Of a stretch of DNA of 64,000 nucleotides, positions 43,601-54,681 are shown piece by piece. Under the pieces are notes generated by a model. That model had not been told where the DNA came from and did no database searches. It saw only the letters and a program-made list of their open reading frames with translations. The stretch lies in contig CM030361.1 in the NCBI GenBank assembly GCA_017893485.1, positions 311,611,469 to 311,675,468 on the forward strand. Direction: 5' to 3'. The stretch is from Hemerocallis citrina (lineage: Eukaryota > Streptophyta > Magnoliopsida > Asparagales > Asphodelaceae). Position numbers and translations under genes: made by a program. How positions within the stretch are numbered: position 1 is the stretch's first letter; every line of letters starts with the position of its first letter.

Positions 43601-46600
43601 CATGTAGCATTTGGGGCCAGAATCTGATTTAATTTGTTCAAGTACTATCAATCAATCTGCCTTCATTATTTTGTTTATTGGTCTTCATTATTTTGTTTAT
43701 ATTACAAAACTAGAATTAGAAACAATAATACATAGGCTCTCCTAAAATATGAAAGAGTATAAAAGTAATTTAATTATAAAATTCCTTCCCTCCCCTTCTG
43801 AACCAAACAAGAAGATAATTATTTTCCCTCTCCTCCCTTCCTTTGAACCAAACAGAGTCTTGATTAAAATCCCTCCCCTCCCTTTCCCTCCCCTCCCCTC
43901 CTTTGAGGTCTGTTTGGTTCAAAGGAGGGGAGGGGAAGGGAAAGGGAGGGGAGAGATTTTAATCAAGACTGTTTGGTTCAAAGGAGGGGAGGGAAGGGAA
44001 AATAATTATCTTTTTGTTTGGTTCACAAGGGGGAGGGAAGAGATTTTATAATTAAATTACTTTTATACCCTTTTACGTTTTAGGAGAGCCTATGTATTAT
44101 TGTTTCGAATTCTAATTTGCTAATATAAACAAAATAATGAAGACCAATAAACAAAATAATGAAAGCAAATTGATTGATAGATATTGTTGCTATAGCAATC
44201 AATACAGATGTTTGGTAGTACTAGTGCCTTTAGCCTAAGAATGCTAAACTATGGATTCTAGAATGATATCTCAAGGAAAAAAATATAATAATAATAATAA
44301 TAATAATTATTTTTTATAGGTTGTATTTGCAGAATGTTGTTGGTGGTAAAGATGGCCAACAAGTCCCACTGTGATCGTATTCAGGAGTTCGACCAAGACT
44401 TATTAGTTTTATATTCATTAGAAAAAAAAGTAGGAAAATAGGTATTGAGAAGATGATTCCCAACCTTTGGTCAAAACAGTAATAATACTGACATCTAAGT
44501 ATCTAACTCTTCATAAGAACATGCTTAACAATATGGTCAGAACAATGAATTCAGAATTTCAGATTGTTCTGTAAAAGGGCTAGGAAAGAACTAGTTTAAG
44601 CTAGAATAGAATACATTTAGTTAAACATAATCAAGATTTAATCATATCAAGCTCAATAAAGCTGCCATATGAGTAAATGAAAAACAAACTAGGCATTAAA
44701 AAATATGACAAAAATAACTCTGAGAGTGCATCATTTAGATATGTGAACATTGATCAATAATGACGATGGACGGAGACAAGAGGGGAGGCGACGAGGAGGG
44801 GGAGAAAGAGAGAGCACGAGTGGGAGAGAGAGAGTCGGGATCTATTTTTTATTTTAGAAAAAGAGATTTTAGGGATTTAGATCTAAAAAGGGCAATTCAG
44901 TCCAATCACTTAAAAAAATTAGACTTACTTTCTCTCCCCTCCAAATTCTCCCAATATTGGAGGGGAGCCAAAACTGGCTCAGGAGGGATTTTGCACCCCT
45001 CCATTCCCCTCCCCTCCCCTCCCCTCCTAAAAAATGAACCAAACAAGAAATATTTTAAAAAATTCCTCCCCTCCCCTCCCCTCCATTCCCCTCCAACCAA
45101 TCCAACCAAACAGACCCTCAATCCTTTACTCATGTATGATATTGGATGTTGGGTCTGCATTAAGACTGCACCTATACCAGTCATTGAAGCATCAGTTTCC
45201 AAAACAAACCCCTTAGAGAAATCAGGCAGTGCAAGTACATGAGTAGTGATCAAGGCTTGTTTGAGTTGATTGAAGGCTTTAGTAGCTGCAGGGGTCCAAA
45301 CAAAATTATTCTTCTTAAGCAATTGAGTTAAGGGCACTGCAATTCCTCCATATCCATTAACAAATTTTCTATAATATCCAGTCAAACCAAGAAATCCCCA
45401 CAGTTCTTTCACTGATTTGGGCCCAGGCCAATTTGCTACAGCTGCAATCTTAGCAGTACCAACCCAAATCCCTTGAGAACTGATAATATGCCCCAAGTAC
45501 CCCACTATCTCTTTAGCAAAACTACATTTTCTTTCTTTGGCCACCAACTGATTAGTTTTCAACACTTCCAGAGCCTTAGTAAGGGCTCTCAAGAGTAAGG
45601 CTATATACTAGTTTATCATCAAAGAATACTAGGGTAAATTTTCTCAAATAAGCTTTGAAAATCTCATTCATCAAGCTTTGAAAAGTTGCTGGAGCATTTG
45701 TGAGACCAAAGGGTATGACAAATTCATAATGGCCTTGATGAGTCCTAAATGCTTATGGATGTCTTGCTCACTAACCTTGATTTGATGGTATCCCGATCTC
45801 AGATCTATCTTTGAAAAGAACTTTGCTCCGTACAACTCATCCAAAAGTTCATCAATAAGAGGTATACAGAATTTAGCCTTGATAGTTTAAGCATTAAGAG
45901 CCCTATAATGAATGCATAACCTCTAACTTCCATCAGCTTTCTAAACTAAAATTAATGGGGAGGCATATGAACTACAACTACTTCTGATGAACCCTGAATC
46001 TATTATCTCTTTCACTTGCTTTTCTATTTCATTCTTGTGATAATAGGGGTGTTTGTAAGGTCTAATGCATACTGATTTTAATCCTTCAAACAAAGGAATT
46101 TGATGATCAATAAATCCTTTAGGAGGCAAACTAATTTGGGAAGTAAAGACTTCAGGAAATTGGCTCAAAACTTGCTGCACTAAGGACTCATTGTGGTCAT
46201 GTTTACTGTTGTCTGCAGATGACCCTACTGCAGCTGTTGAAAGGCATGTATGGTACTCCTTGCAATTTAGTTGAAGCAAGAAAGCTTGGCAAGAACAATT
46301 GAACTCCTTGGATAATTCTTCGGCACTGATCATTTGCAGCTGCCCATCCTTCACCGCTTGTAAGACTATTAATTTCTCAGCTAGCTAAAATTCCATTGTG
46401 AGCAATTTGAAATCCATGGTGACTACCCATGGACCTAAGCCATTGAGCTCCCAAAACCATCTGAGAAGGACCCAAGGGTAAGATCAGTAACTCACTTGTC
46501 AATGTCAAATTTACCCCTTGTACTATGAATGGTGTCATCTCTATCATGCCTTCACTATGTATCACTTCACCATTAGCCATAATCACCTTAAATTTGGCTT

Positions 46601-49416
46601 CCGGAGAGATGTACAAGTTAGTTTTAATGGCAGTTTGAGGATCAATATAGTTATAAGTTGATCCGGTGTCTATTAAAATATTTACATCCTTTCCCTTGAT
46701 CTTGCCTTTTAATGTCAAAGTATGGGGATAGCTTGAAGAGCCAACAAGAGCATTGATGCGGTTTGTTTCTGGGAGACGTGTGGATGCACCTGGTGTGAGT
46801 TCGGACTCAATTTGTATTGAAGGAGAAAGCTGCTTGTCAGACGACCCTCGGCTGGCCGGGCGGTACCTGCGACGGGCTCGGAATGGGGTGGACGTCTGGG
46901 CTCGGATCAGGGGGTTCGGATCCGAGGTCTTGTGTACCTGTAGACGGTCCTGAAACACCGGGGTTTATCCCGGCGGCGGACCCTCCGACGATCTAGTCAG
47001 TCTCTGTGAGAGAGTAACAATAACTAGGTGAATTTTAGTGGCAAAAGATTGGTTACCTCAAAAAGTGGGTGAGGGTCTAGTATTTATAGAGAATTCCAAC
47101 CGGGTTTAGATCCGCTTGGGGGCCGGGTCTGAACCCGAAAGCCCATGGGCCTGACGTGGCAGAAGGCCCAGGGGGTTTAGGGCTGACGTGGCAGTACCAG
47201 GAGTGGTATAGGGCTGACGTGGCAAAGCCCTTGGTGGTATTTGGAGCTGACATGGCGGATCATGGGGCTCCTGTGCTCCTGGGAGAATCTGGTGGTCTAG
47301 GTTGTGCCAGGTCATCTTCATTCTACACCAGGATGGGCGGACGGCTTGGAGGGCTGTCGTGGATCGGAGGCCGAGGGCCATCGATGCTCGTCGGATATGA
47401 GGAGACCAATTCTGCGGGGGTGAACTTGAGGCTCGACGCCGACCCTGCAGCGGCTCGAAGCCGAACTAGATTGCTGTTTTTACCATTTTTGAGTGAGAGT
47501 TGTATTGGGCCCTGGTTGGGCCTCAAGCCATTTTTACCCTACCACAAGCATGACATGAAATCTTCATTAATTCTCCTTCCCTGCGAACTCCAGTATCTTC
47601 TTCAACTCTTCTTCTACTCTTACTTCCTCATCACTGACTTCATCATCATCTTCAAACATTTCAAGAAGAAGAATTTTTGTGACTTGCACCTATGACCTTG
47701 GAAGTATTTTTCATCATAATGAAAACACAGCCCTTGAGCTTTTCTCTCTCTCGATTCGGGGGTAATAATTGCCTAGGCATGGTAGAAGTGAGTTGTTTTG
47801 GTTCATGAACCTTCAGAGTCGACCCTGTATTATGCGAGGCAGTGCTGTTAGGAATGAATGGAGCTTTATACACCTTCCCACAAACTAAATTCTCTTCGTA
47901 TCCCCTGGCTAATCCTGTAGTCTCATTCACAGTTTTAGGCATTTGAGCTTTCACATCCCCACAAATTTCATTTCTTAACCCACTGAGAAATGTGCTCAAG
48001 AAGTGCTGCTCTGTCCAGTCTTGTACAAAAATTTGATAACCTATCAAATTCTTGGACATAAACTTCTAAATCCCCATTTTGACTTAATTTCGACAAGATC
48101 CCTTCATAATCTTGGAATTCATCTGAATCTCGTAATGAACTCTTCAAGAAATTGCTGCCATGAGATTGAATCCTTCCTGTTCTTGATATGCCTACGGTAC
48201 CACTGAACAGCTTTCCCTTTCAAGGATGCAAATCTCATTATTTGTGAATCATCAATCTCATAAAATTCTTGAAATTGTTCAGCACTGCAAATCCACTATG
48301 TTGAATTTCCCTCAATAAACGTCGGAAACTCAAGCTTAGATGGAGTTCTTAGAGTGTTTCCTAATCCGAACGGGAATTGAGATTGAGCAAGGTTAGGGTT
48401 TGTTACCTCCCGTTTTGAGAATCGGAATAGCTGTCGGAGCTCCCGTTGGTGCTCGCCGCTGTATCGCTAACTCCTTGAGTTGCTCGACTACAAAATCGGG
48501 TTGAGTTTGCACTGATGCCATTTGATCATTCATCACCGCCAGGTCCGATTCGATTGCCGTAGGTCTGCCCATGTCTCATTCATCGCCGTCGTCGACAACT
48601 GGCTCTGTTACCACGTTGTTAGGACGTGTGTTTTGAGAATGCCTCTTTCTTGTCATTGGAGATGGAATTAGGGTTTGAAGAAGCTCTGGGTTGGGGAGGA
48701 AGAAGATTGGTTTTTATTAACACTTTGAATGAATCAGTACATTTGGTTTCCCTCCCTTTTATAGAGATGGGAAATTACATTGGGAGCATGTGCTAGAGTC
48801 TAACAAACTCCTAACTAACTAGCTAACTAACTCTGAAATGGGCCGGTTTTGGAACAAACCAATTACCCGTACCCGATTACAACCCAAAGCCTGAAAAACT
48901 GTTACACACATTCATACATTCACAAACACACATATATTCACAAACACACTAACTGAAACATCCATCCCCATAGCTAAACTATCAGTCACTCTACTCAACC
49001 CCCAACAAGGATAAAAAGGATATTGTTTCCTTAGAAAACCCATATGGTTGTATGACATGTGAAAAACTAATCAGAAGTTTGTTGTGATGTAAGATGATGA
49101 GATTGTCATATATAAGTATTATACACTGCCAATTGTTTTGAAAAATTCGTTTTCTGGTATGTCGAATGTATTTGAAAGTTGAAATTGATACCTAGTGCTG
49201 CCCCTACTTTCCTTCATAGAGTAGTTTATTTATTTGATATTGGTTTTTTGCTTTTGTTTTTTTGTTGTTGTAATTTTTTGTTTGTTTGTTTGTCAGGGAC
49301 CTAACCTTACAGCTCCAGTACAAAGGAGAGCATGTTCTTGCAGTTTCATCCCTGTTGTTATTTTTGCCTGTCTTGCGTTCTCTGTAGGGAGGCCTTACAT
49401 CTTAGACTACAAGCAG
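37607..49416 (+). CDS. Unidentified host gene, first two coding exons
   Basis: Exon 1 is 37607-37630 (ATGAAGCTATCTTTGCCG.., eight codons, MKLSLPFW) followed by the donor GTGAGT. Exon 2 is 49297-49416, 40 codons, after a T-rich tract and the acceptor TTGTCAG, and before the donor GTATGC. Both exons end in phase 0. The joined peptide starts [19 protein letters not shown], followed by a hydrophobic stretch ([17 protein letters not shown]), then [10 protein letters not shown] short N-terminal tail, a basic patch and one hydrophobic segment suggest a signal anchor of a secretory-pathway membrane protein. The intron holds an 11.1-kb chromovirus and would be 585 bp without it. Later exons were not found up to 50730. 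I do not recognise the family. Confidence 0.55.
37932..38310 (-). mobile_element. 3' LTR of the chromovirus
   Basis: On the plus strand it reads TGTTAGGACC to CCCCTAACA, 379 bp. The minus-strand TATA box (TATAAAAG) is at 38058-38065. It aligns with 48617-49007 over its whole length with small gaps, for example near the start, where the other LTR has extra gtcattggagatgga. Confidence 0.93.
38323..42610 (-). pseudogene. Chromovirus integrase and chromodomain, split by a solo LTR
   Basis: Right piece (41572-42610): zinc-binding histidines in [12 protein letters not shown] and [10 protein letters not shown], the core start [16 protein letters not shown], and later [17 protein letters not shown], ending in the [18 protein letters not shown] linker. 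The stretch 41980-42200, with the second and third catalytic residues, is frameshifted. Left piece (38323-38661): [14 protein letters not shown], then the [11 protein letters not shown] motif, and a chromodomain tail [20 protein letters not shown]. The two pieces were joined before the LTR at 38662-41571 inserted. Confidence 0.85.
38662..41571 (-). mobile_element. Long solo LTR (Tekay-like) inside chromovirus integrase
   Basis: The plus strand reads TGTCACGCCCCGC to AGGGGTTACA, 2910 bp. The flanks GCATA (38657-38661) and ACATA (41572-41576) are a 5-bp duplication with one mismatch. Minus orientation is inferred from the U3-like end (TGTAACCCC, then repeated aagccca) and from a TATA-like ttatattattatatt near 41078-41092, followed by a CT-rich leader. 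No gag or pol is present. A 391-codon minus-strand frame (40111-41286) runs through the leader but is low-complexity Pro/Ser/Arg sequence. Confidence 0.8.
42601..46354 (-). pseudogene. Chromovirus reverse transcriptase and RNase H, split by a DNA element
   Basis: From right to left: [20 protein letters not shown], then the [16 protein letters not shown] motif (45941-46354), a damaged palm, FFDD catalytic box at 45615-45626, then [15 protein letters not shown] and the [16 protein letters not shown]ase H start (45118-45592). After the insertion at 42969-45117 the frame resumes with [16 protein letters not shown], then [14 protein letters not shown] and the [16 protein letters not shown] end. 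Stops and frameshifts lie at about 45600-45940 and near 42870. Confidence 0.87.
42969..45117. mobile_element. Inverted-repeat DNA element (Harbinger/Tourist-like foldback), TSD TCA
   Basis: The ends are GGGCCTGTTTGGTTGG and the inverse ccaaccaaacagaccc, with TCA on both sides (42966-42968 and 45118-45120). The 300-350-bp outer arms are inverted copies (42969-43290 and about 44750-45117). In the middle is a second palindrome: 43630-43905 and 43918-44190 are inverted copies around a 12-bp spacer (ggtctgtttggt). No transposase is seen. The GGNCTGTTTGG terminus and the 3-bp target fit the PIF/Harbinger-Tourist group, although TCA is not the usual TTA/TAA. Removing it restores the RNase H frame of the chromovirus. 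Confidence 0.75.
46357..46748 (-). pseudogene. Chromovirus protease region
   Basis: The minus-strand frame carries [19 protein letters not shown], then the protease active-site motif [15 protein letters not shown] and, later, [16 protein letters not shown]. It is interrupted upstream by the Tat-type solo LTR at 46754. The frame is open within this piece, but it is separated from the reverse transcriptase by a stop near 46376. Confidence 0.82.
46754..47546 (-). mobile_element. Tat-type solo LTR, TSD AGCAT
   Basis: Perfect duplication AGCAT at 46749-46753 and 47547-47551. On the minus strand it starts TGTGGTAGGGTAAAAATGG and ends CAAACCGCATCA, 793 bp. The U5 half matches the LTR at 9344-9928 (cagaaacaaaccgcatca terminus, tcggagggtc, a TATAAATA box near 47082-47089). 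It contains gacgtggca boxes repeated about 40 bp apart, as in that LTR. The U3 is longer and ends differently, so it belongs to a related subfamily. Confidence 0.87.
47552..48575 (-). pseudogene. Chromovirus gag (degenerate)
   Basis: The minus strand shows an apparent start [20 protein letters not shown] at about 48572 and, further on, [16 protein letters not shown] and [19 protein letters not shown] capsid landmarks. It ends with the zinc-knuckle-like [19 protein letters not shown], then [14 protein letters not shown] and an acidic tail. Several stops and at least two frameshifts break it. Confidence 0.75.
48601..48613 (-). promoter_or_regulatory. Primer binding site of the chromovirus
   Basis: TGGTAACAGAGCC on the minus strand, three bases after the 5' LTR. 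It differs by one base from the initiator-methionine tRNA primer site TGGTATCAGAGC used by most plant chromoviruses. Confidence 0.85.
48617..49007 (-). mobile_element. 5' LTR of the chromovirus
   Basis: The plus strand reads TGTTAGGACG to CCCCCAACA, 391 bp, with the minus-strand TATAAAAG at 48756-48763. It is followed by the perfect AGGAT duplication and then the rest of the host intron. Confidence 0.93.
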
Positions 49417-50732
49417 GTATGCATTCGACTCTTGTTTCTCTTCGTGCTGTATATCAAGAACCCAAGCCTCATATATCTTGTTTACTGCCTGTTTAATTTC
49501 TGTGTGTGTTTAAGATGAACTGATTATTTCAACAAGTTGGTTTGAGATAATTAGTTCTCTTCTTGTTTTGGCGTATATAGCAAATTATTTTGTATATTAA
49601 TTTAAGGGGATGATGCCACTTGTTCCTTAACCATATAACTCTATGATATGAGAGTTTGACCATGTTGTTTGATCATATATAGTGTTAAGAGAGTGAAGAT
49701 TGTTTGCTACATTATTGGTCCACGATCCTTTCAACATGAAGGGAGTTTCCTGGGAATGCTTGTAATAGATGTTTTTAGTCAGAGACATATGAAGTCAACT
49801 CGTGGGGAGTTGTAGCATAGCATTATTTTGCAACTACTTCATAGATATTGGGGAGACTCTCATAGTGCAAAGGTGTTTGGACAATTAGTAACTTCTTCGT
49901 CTAAATAGGACGATTAGACTTGTTTGAGCATCTGTAAATCTTGTACAGCCTGGTTGCTAACACCAGATAAAGATTATGTAGCTTCAACAAAAATTGTACA
50001 CCTATAATCAATCATAGCCTCGTTTGTAGATTCATCTGGAGATGAATCATCTTATTAGTACCCCAGACCAAGACTATTTAACGATTTTTTATGAGTCAGA
50101 CTCATTTTTCAAGGTATTGAATCTGTGATTTATACATCAGAGGTTACGGTTTTGGTGTATTTTTCAACATCAGATCATCTCTGTTGAAACATATCATACT
50201 TTCAGTCATCTTGGAACATTACTAACAAATATGAGTATGACAACCCCATTTACATAAGGTAAATCATGTATATCCGATTCTCCTTCTTTTAGCCACTCAG
50301 CAGTGGCCAATCTCGATTGAGATTGATGATTTCTTTATTGGTTGTCTCTCTCAATATCATCTGTGAAAATAAAGATTTAATTTGACATTGTGCCACTTCT
50401 TGTGAAGAGTCACAATGAGTCATTGGTAAGTGATGAAGTAAGAAAAATGTAAATTGAGCTCTTTTAGTTTTTGAAATCCGCTCACACCAATGTATAAAAG
50501 TTTAGACAATAATTTATAGTACGTTTTTAAGTGTTCATTAATAGAATCAGAAGGTATACCTTTCTATACGTGTGTATGATCACCTTATGACCATCTGGTG
50601 GTACGGTTTTTTGAATTGAGTTGGTTAATGACTTAGCCATGTACAATGTGATGCATAAAGGAAGATAGATTGGTTGCTTGCTCTTGTACGAACTTACGAG
50701 CCTTAAATAAACAAGTTTCTCGAAAAATCGAG
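49417..50732. other. Probable host intron, no feature recognised
   Basis: This sequence follows the donor of exon 2 of the host gene. It is AT-rich and has no ORF, no clear repeat and no exon that I could support. It ends near a run of about 23 T (50751-50776) where older retroelement sequence begins. Confidence 0.4.
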
Positions 50733-52150
50733 AAGATAATTTGAAGAAAAAGTTTTTTTTTTTTTTTTTTTTTTTTGATTGGAAATTAATAATGAGATAT
50801 GAAACAAATGATAAGTACTTTCCCCTTTAAATAGACATACTAAACTTGCGAAGAAAGAAATAAACTAACCTAATCTCAAAAGGAAAGAGATAACTAAAAA
50901 TATTCCTAAACTACGAAAACAATACAATTTACAATATTCGGTTACAAATAAACCCAACAAATCTACATGAAAAGCTGCCTTAAACAACCCAGATCCGCTG
51001 CGACAGTCGACTGCCCCAAAGTAGTAGCCGACTGCAAGTAGTCAAATCCCAGTCTGAGTCGATTGCCTAAGTAGCAGTCGATTGCTATTGTTATTGCTGT
51101 TTTGTGTAGTCGACTGCCCCAATTGTGGCTGCTGTTGTCAACTTCTTGTGATGTGACTGTTGCTGAGTTGTTGTTGTTCAAAGCAAATGCGCACCCCATT
51201 TGAAAATTACTTGCCCACTTGAAAATTAACTCGTACTCAAAGTTATGACCAAAAGAAGACGGCTCAAGCTGCCTCAGTTGAATTTCTCATTCACAGTCAA
51301 CCACCAATCGGTTTTTCGAATATTGCAAATCAATTTTCAGCTTTCCGTGGTTTGTTCTCCCATAGAACGACTATGGTATTGTCCTCAAACGCCGTGGTTC
51401 ATTGGGTCCCATTGCTTATCATTTTATTTCTCTCCCACTTGAAAAATAACTCAACCATCAGTTATAAATAGAGCAAAGGGGATCATCTCAAATGGTCAAT
51501 CTTTATTCTGTTTCCACCTTTGATACAAGCCATCATGGGCAATCTCTTTGCATAAAAACACCAGAACCTCAATTTCAACTTTCAACATCTTCGCTGCATC
51601 TATGATAAATACCTTTATGGATCATCTCTTTGCACATAACCATCATGACCACATTTCCAGCATTAGACACTTTCCATTGGCGATGCTTGTGCAGCCCTAT
51701 ACTTCTCATTGGAGGCTTCAAGCGTTTTTCTTGCTTTTGTCCTCCATTCATCACCTGTTTGATAAAAATCTGATGGTACCCACTTTGTTTATCACTTTTG
51801 GAAAACACTTGTAATTTCTGAAACGGATCAAATCGGTTCTCAAATATCGGCATAGGGATCCTGGAGCAAATGGTGAACGGGTTGATTGCATGACTATCTA
51901 CATTCTTTGGGACCAATAATTTTGGTGTTGCACATGGGTTCATACTCTTGCAACTTGCTTTATCTGTAATAACTCGTTGTCTTCTTTTGGAATATTTATG
52001 ACCTTTTCTGAATGAATTGCACATGCTCCGGAATATTCTCCACTGTAACACTCGACTTTCAACTCTGAAATCGGGACTATGTGAAGGACACATTGGATCT
52101 CTCTTATGTCGGTTGCTCCTCTAACAAGATCTCTATAAACTTTAATGGTT
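50733..52150 (-). pseudogene. Eroded Ty3/gypsy reverse transcriptase relic with LTR-like flank
   Basis: On the minus strand about 51750-51960 shows PCATPKLLVPK, then SRIPMPIFENRFD and SKSDKQSGYHQIFIKQ, a decayed form of the gypsy palm region (usually [12 protein letters not shown]). Stops and frameshifts occur throughout. The adjoining 50895-51185 stretch has repeated cagtcgactgc motifs and recurs at 54036-54310, so these may be the element's two LTRs or leader segments. Confidence 0.6.
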
Positions 52151-52450
52151 GCACGGTTTTTGGCAAATCCTGTGGGGCTTATTCTTCAACATGTTCTTCT
52201 CCCTTATTATCTTAAACTCAAAAATTCTTCACGTTAGCATCATGGCTGAAAGTAGACTGTGTTTCGACTGAAGAAAGTAATGCCTTGTCTCCATTTAGGG
52301 ACTACTTGCTAAGAAGAACTAAGAGAAGGTTTCAAATACAATGATATTTTTACCGTGATATTTTGTGATCTTCCCAATAAATAAGATAAGCTTTCTCCCT
52401 TATAAATTTTTGACATGCACATTAGTTTGATTCATACATCATTGAGTGTA

Positions 52451-52810
52451 GTGGAGATGAGAATGCTAAGATGGATGTATGGTAAAACCAGGAAGGATAG
52501 AATGAGAAACAAATATATACGAAACATGGTAAAGGTAGCTCATATCTAAGATAAATTAAGAGAGAATGACCTCATGTGGTTTGGACATGTCACGCGTAGA
52601 CCTAGTAGTACCTCTGTTAGAAAGAGTGATTTGATAAGTATTGAAGGTAGAGTTAGGAGCCGGGGAAGACCTAAACTTGGTAGAAATAGTAGCAAAGGAT
52701 ATGATAGTTTGTGGCCTTACAGAAGATATTACGCTAAACTGAGCAGAATTGAAAACCGGGATTCATGTAGCCAACCCTAACTAGCTGGAAAAAAGACTTT
52801 GTTGTTGTTA
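52451..52810 (+). pseudogene. RTE-type LINE, 3' end only
   Basis: The translation shows MRMLRWMYGKTRKDRMRNK, one stop, then NDLMWFGHVTRRPSSTSVR and GRVRSRGRPKLG. This is the C-terminal signature of plant RTE-clade reverse transcriptase proteins. It is followed by ccaaccctaactagctgg and aaaaaagactttgttgttgtta, the typical RTE tail ending in TTG repeats. The 5' part is absent. Confidence 0.78.
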
Positions 52811-54035
52811 TGATGAGGACATTTATTCTATTTAGTTTAGTATTTTATTTCAGTACCATATTTATTTTTGGTAATTATAGCCATATGTAATCTTTCTTTT
52901 ATGCATCGGAATATTTTTGAGATTTTTAGAATATTTCGAGATTTGTATCAAGATTTGTTTTGAGTCTATTTATAGGCCTTAAGATTAATGAAAAGTGATG
53001 CCATTCTTGATTAAAAATTTACTATGTTGAGTTTTGCTTTTCATCTTCGTTTTGTGTGATACAATTGAGATCCAACTTATTAGGATTTGAGATAAATCCT
53101 AATAAAATTTTAGGGTTTGTGATAAACTCTAAAACTACCCCAAATGCCCTTCAATTCGTAAACCTTAATCCTAATCCCCAAATTAACTAAACCCTAATTA
53201 ATCCCCTCTCTTCCTTCTTCCCCGTTGAATCTCAAAACCCAACTCCAAGCCTCCGTTCGTCCACCTCGCCATCCCCTACCACGACCACCTCCCCTCGTCC
53301 TCAGCCCGCTCGCCCATCGACCTCGCCATCCCCACTACTTCCTTGATCGCCCCGACCTCCCATTGCCACCTCCTTTATCGAGCACCACCGTCGACCGACC
53401 GGCACCCTCGTCCAGCCCCGTTGAAACCCTTGCTGCCCTCTTCCCTAGTTGCCGCCACAGCCAAAAACCCCAAATCCTGACGACCCTCCTCCTGTCTCCG
53501 TTGACGCCGCTGTCGATCCACCTCGCCGCGTCGACCCCCGTCGCCGCTCTCAGCTAGCAACGCCGCCGTTGTCGCTCTTGCTGTTGCCGTTGCTGACTTT
53601 GTTGCTGCTATCTCTCTCTTACTGGTGTTGCTGATTGCTGTGTTCTGCGTTGCTGCCAACCCAATCTAACGCTGGTTTTCTTCGAACCTCGGTATACTCT
53701 TTCCACTTTTCAAATATGTGTTATACTGCTTTATCATCTCTATTATATTATCTAATTTATCTGTCGTTCACAAATATTGAGATTGAGTGTTCCACCTGCC
53801 TAATTAGAGTACGAATCAATATTGAATCTTTTACTTGCTAAGAACGCTTAGGAATTTAATTATTGATTGTTAGAACTGAATTATTAATTGGGCTTGCTAA
53901 ACTTAATTCAATTCTTGAAAATCCATCAAAGCGATTAACTGTTTAAAATTCTAACTTTGATCTGCACTACATGTTGGTAAAATTAATCCTTTAAGATTAT
54001 TGGAAATTCTCTATTTAGGATTACGTTTTACATCA
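52811..54035 (+). mobile_element. Solo LTR (chromovirus type), TSD TGTTA
   Basis: Perfect duplication TGTTA at 52806-52810 and 54036-54040. It starts TGATGAGGAC and ends TTTACATCA, 1225 bp. It is homologous along its length to the LTR at 56118-60905: both have gagatttgt..ttttgag, then tgttgagttttgcttttcat, ttactgtcgttcacaaatattgag and ctacatgttggtaa. It inserted at the TTG-rich tail of the RTE fragment. Confidence 0.9.
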
Positions 54036-54310
54036 TGTTATTCCTAAACTAGGAAAGCAATAAAGGATACAATATTCGGTTATAAGTCCAAGAAATCTCC
54101 TCGAATCTGCCCAAAACAATCCAGATCGACTGCGACAGTCGACCTAGTTAGAGAGTTAGCTCCTATATTGCAGACTGCCTAAAGTGGGAATCAGTTGCCT
54201 TTGTTGTTGTTATTGCTGCAATCGACTGCTCTAGTTGTGGCTGTTGTTGTTGGCTTCTTGTGTTGTGATTGTTACCGAGCTGTTGGTGTAGTTCAAAGCG
54301 GATGCACCCA
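54036..54310. repeat. Second copy of the gactgcgacagtcgac block
   Basis: It runs from ttcctaaactaggaaagcaa through acaatattcggtta and gactgcgacagtcgac to gctgttggtgtagttcaaagc. The same order is found at 50904-51185. The two copies flank the eroded gypsy relic, which suggests they are its LTR ends. Confidence 0.6.
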
Positions 54311-54678
54311 ACATCATAATGACTTAAAGTTTCAAACTTTGATCTATCTTCTAGCCTTTAGATCATTATCACTATCGATTTTCACTAATCATCTCCTTAT
54401 TCCTTTTCCGTTCTTTATGAAGGCCCTACTGTATAATATCTTCTACTTTGATTTTTAATTAAACGTGGCATGAGTCAAATTTTTAAATAATGTAATGGTT
54501 GATGCTACTGGTGATGGTATTTGCCGTTACAAAGATGTTTTGATCAATGAGACTACTAGTTTGTTAGGGATATGGCTCCTTCAATCATGCAGTAGTTTCG
54601 TGTGGTGATTTTCCAAAAAAAGGGCTTATTGCTAGAGCCTCAAGGACTTCGTAAACAAATGCAGCAGGGTTGAGAAAT
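54311..54678. other. No feature recognised
   Basis: AT-rich sequence with no supported gene. A short stretch at about 54500-54590 reads like eroded coding sequence (VDATGDGICRYKDVLI) but meets stops soon after and was not identified. Confidence 0.3.
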
Positions 54679-54681
54679 TTA

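Larger units (their letters stand above)
37932..49007 (-). mobile_element. Chromovirus (Reina-like Ty3/gypsy) in host intron, TSD AGGAT
   Basis: Perfect duplication AGGAT at 37927-37931 and 49008-49012. On the minus strand the order is 5' LTR (48617-49007), primer site, gag, protease, reverse transcriptase, RNase H, integrase, chromodomain, polypurine tract (about 38311-38327) and 3' LTR (37932-38310). Short LTRs (379 and 391 bp), an initiator-Met type primer site and a C-terminal chromodomain fit a chromovirus, and motif style favours the Reina clade. Three later insertions (38662-41571, 42969-45117, 46754-47546) add about 5.9 kb. Frames carry stops and the element is dead. Confidence 0.9.

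Noticed and set aside
54500..54680. Possible further exon of the host gene (VDATGDGICRYKDVLI)
   Set aside because: No splice sites in phase with the known exons were found, stops follow soon, and several elements lie between.
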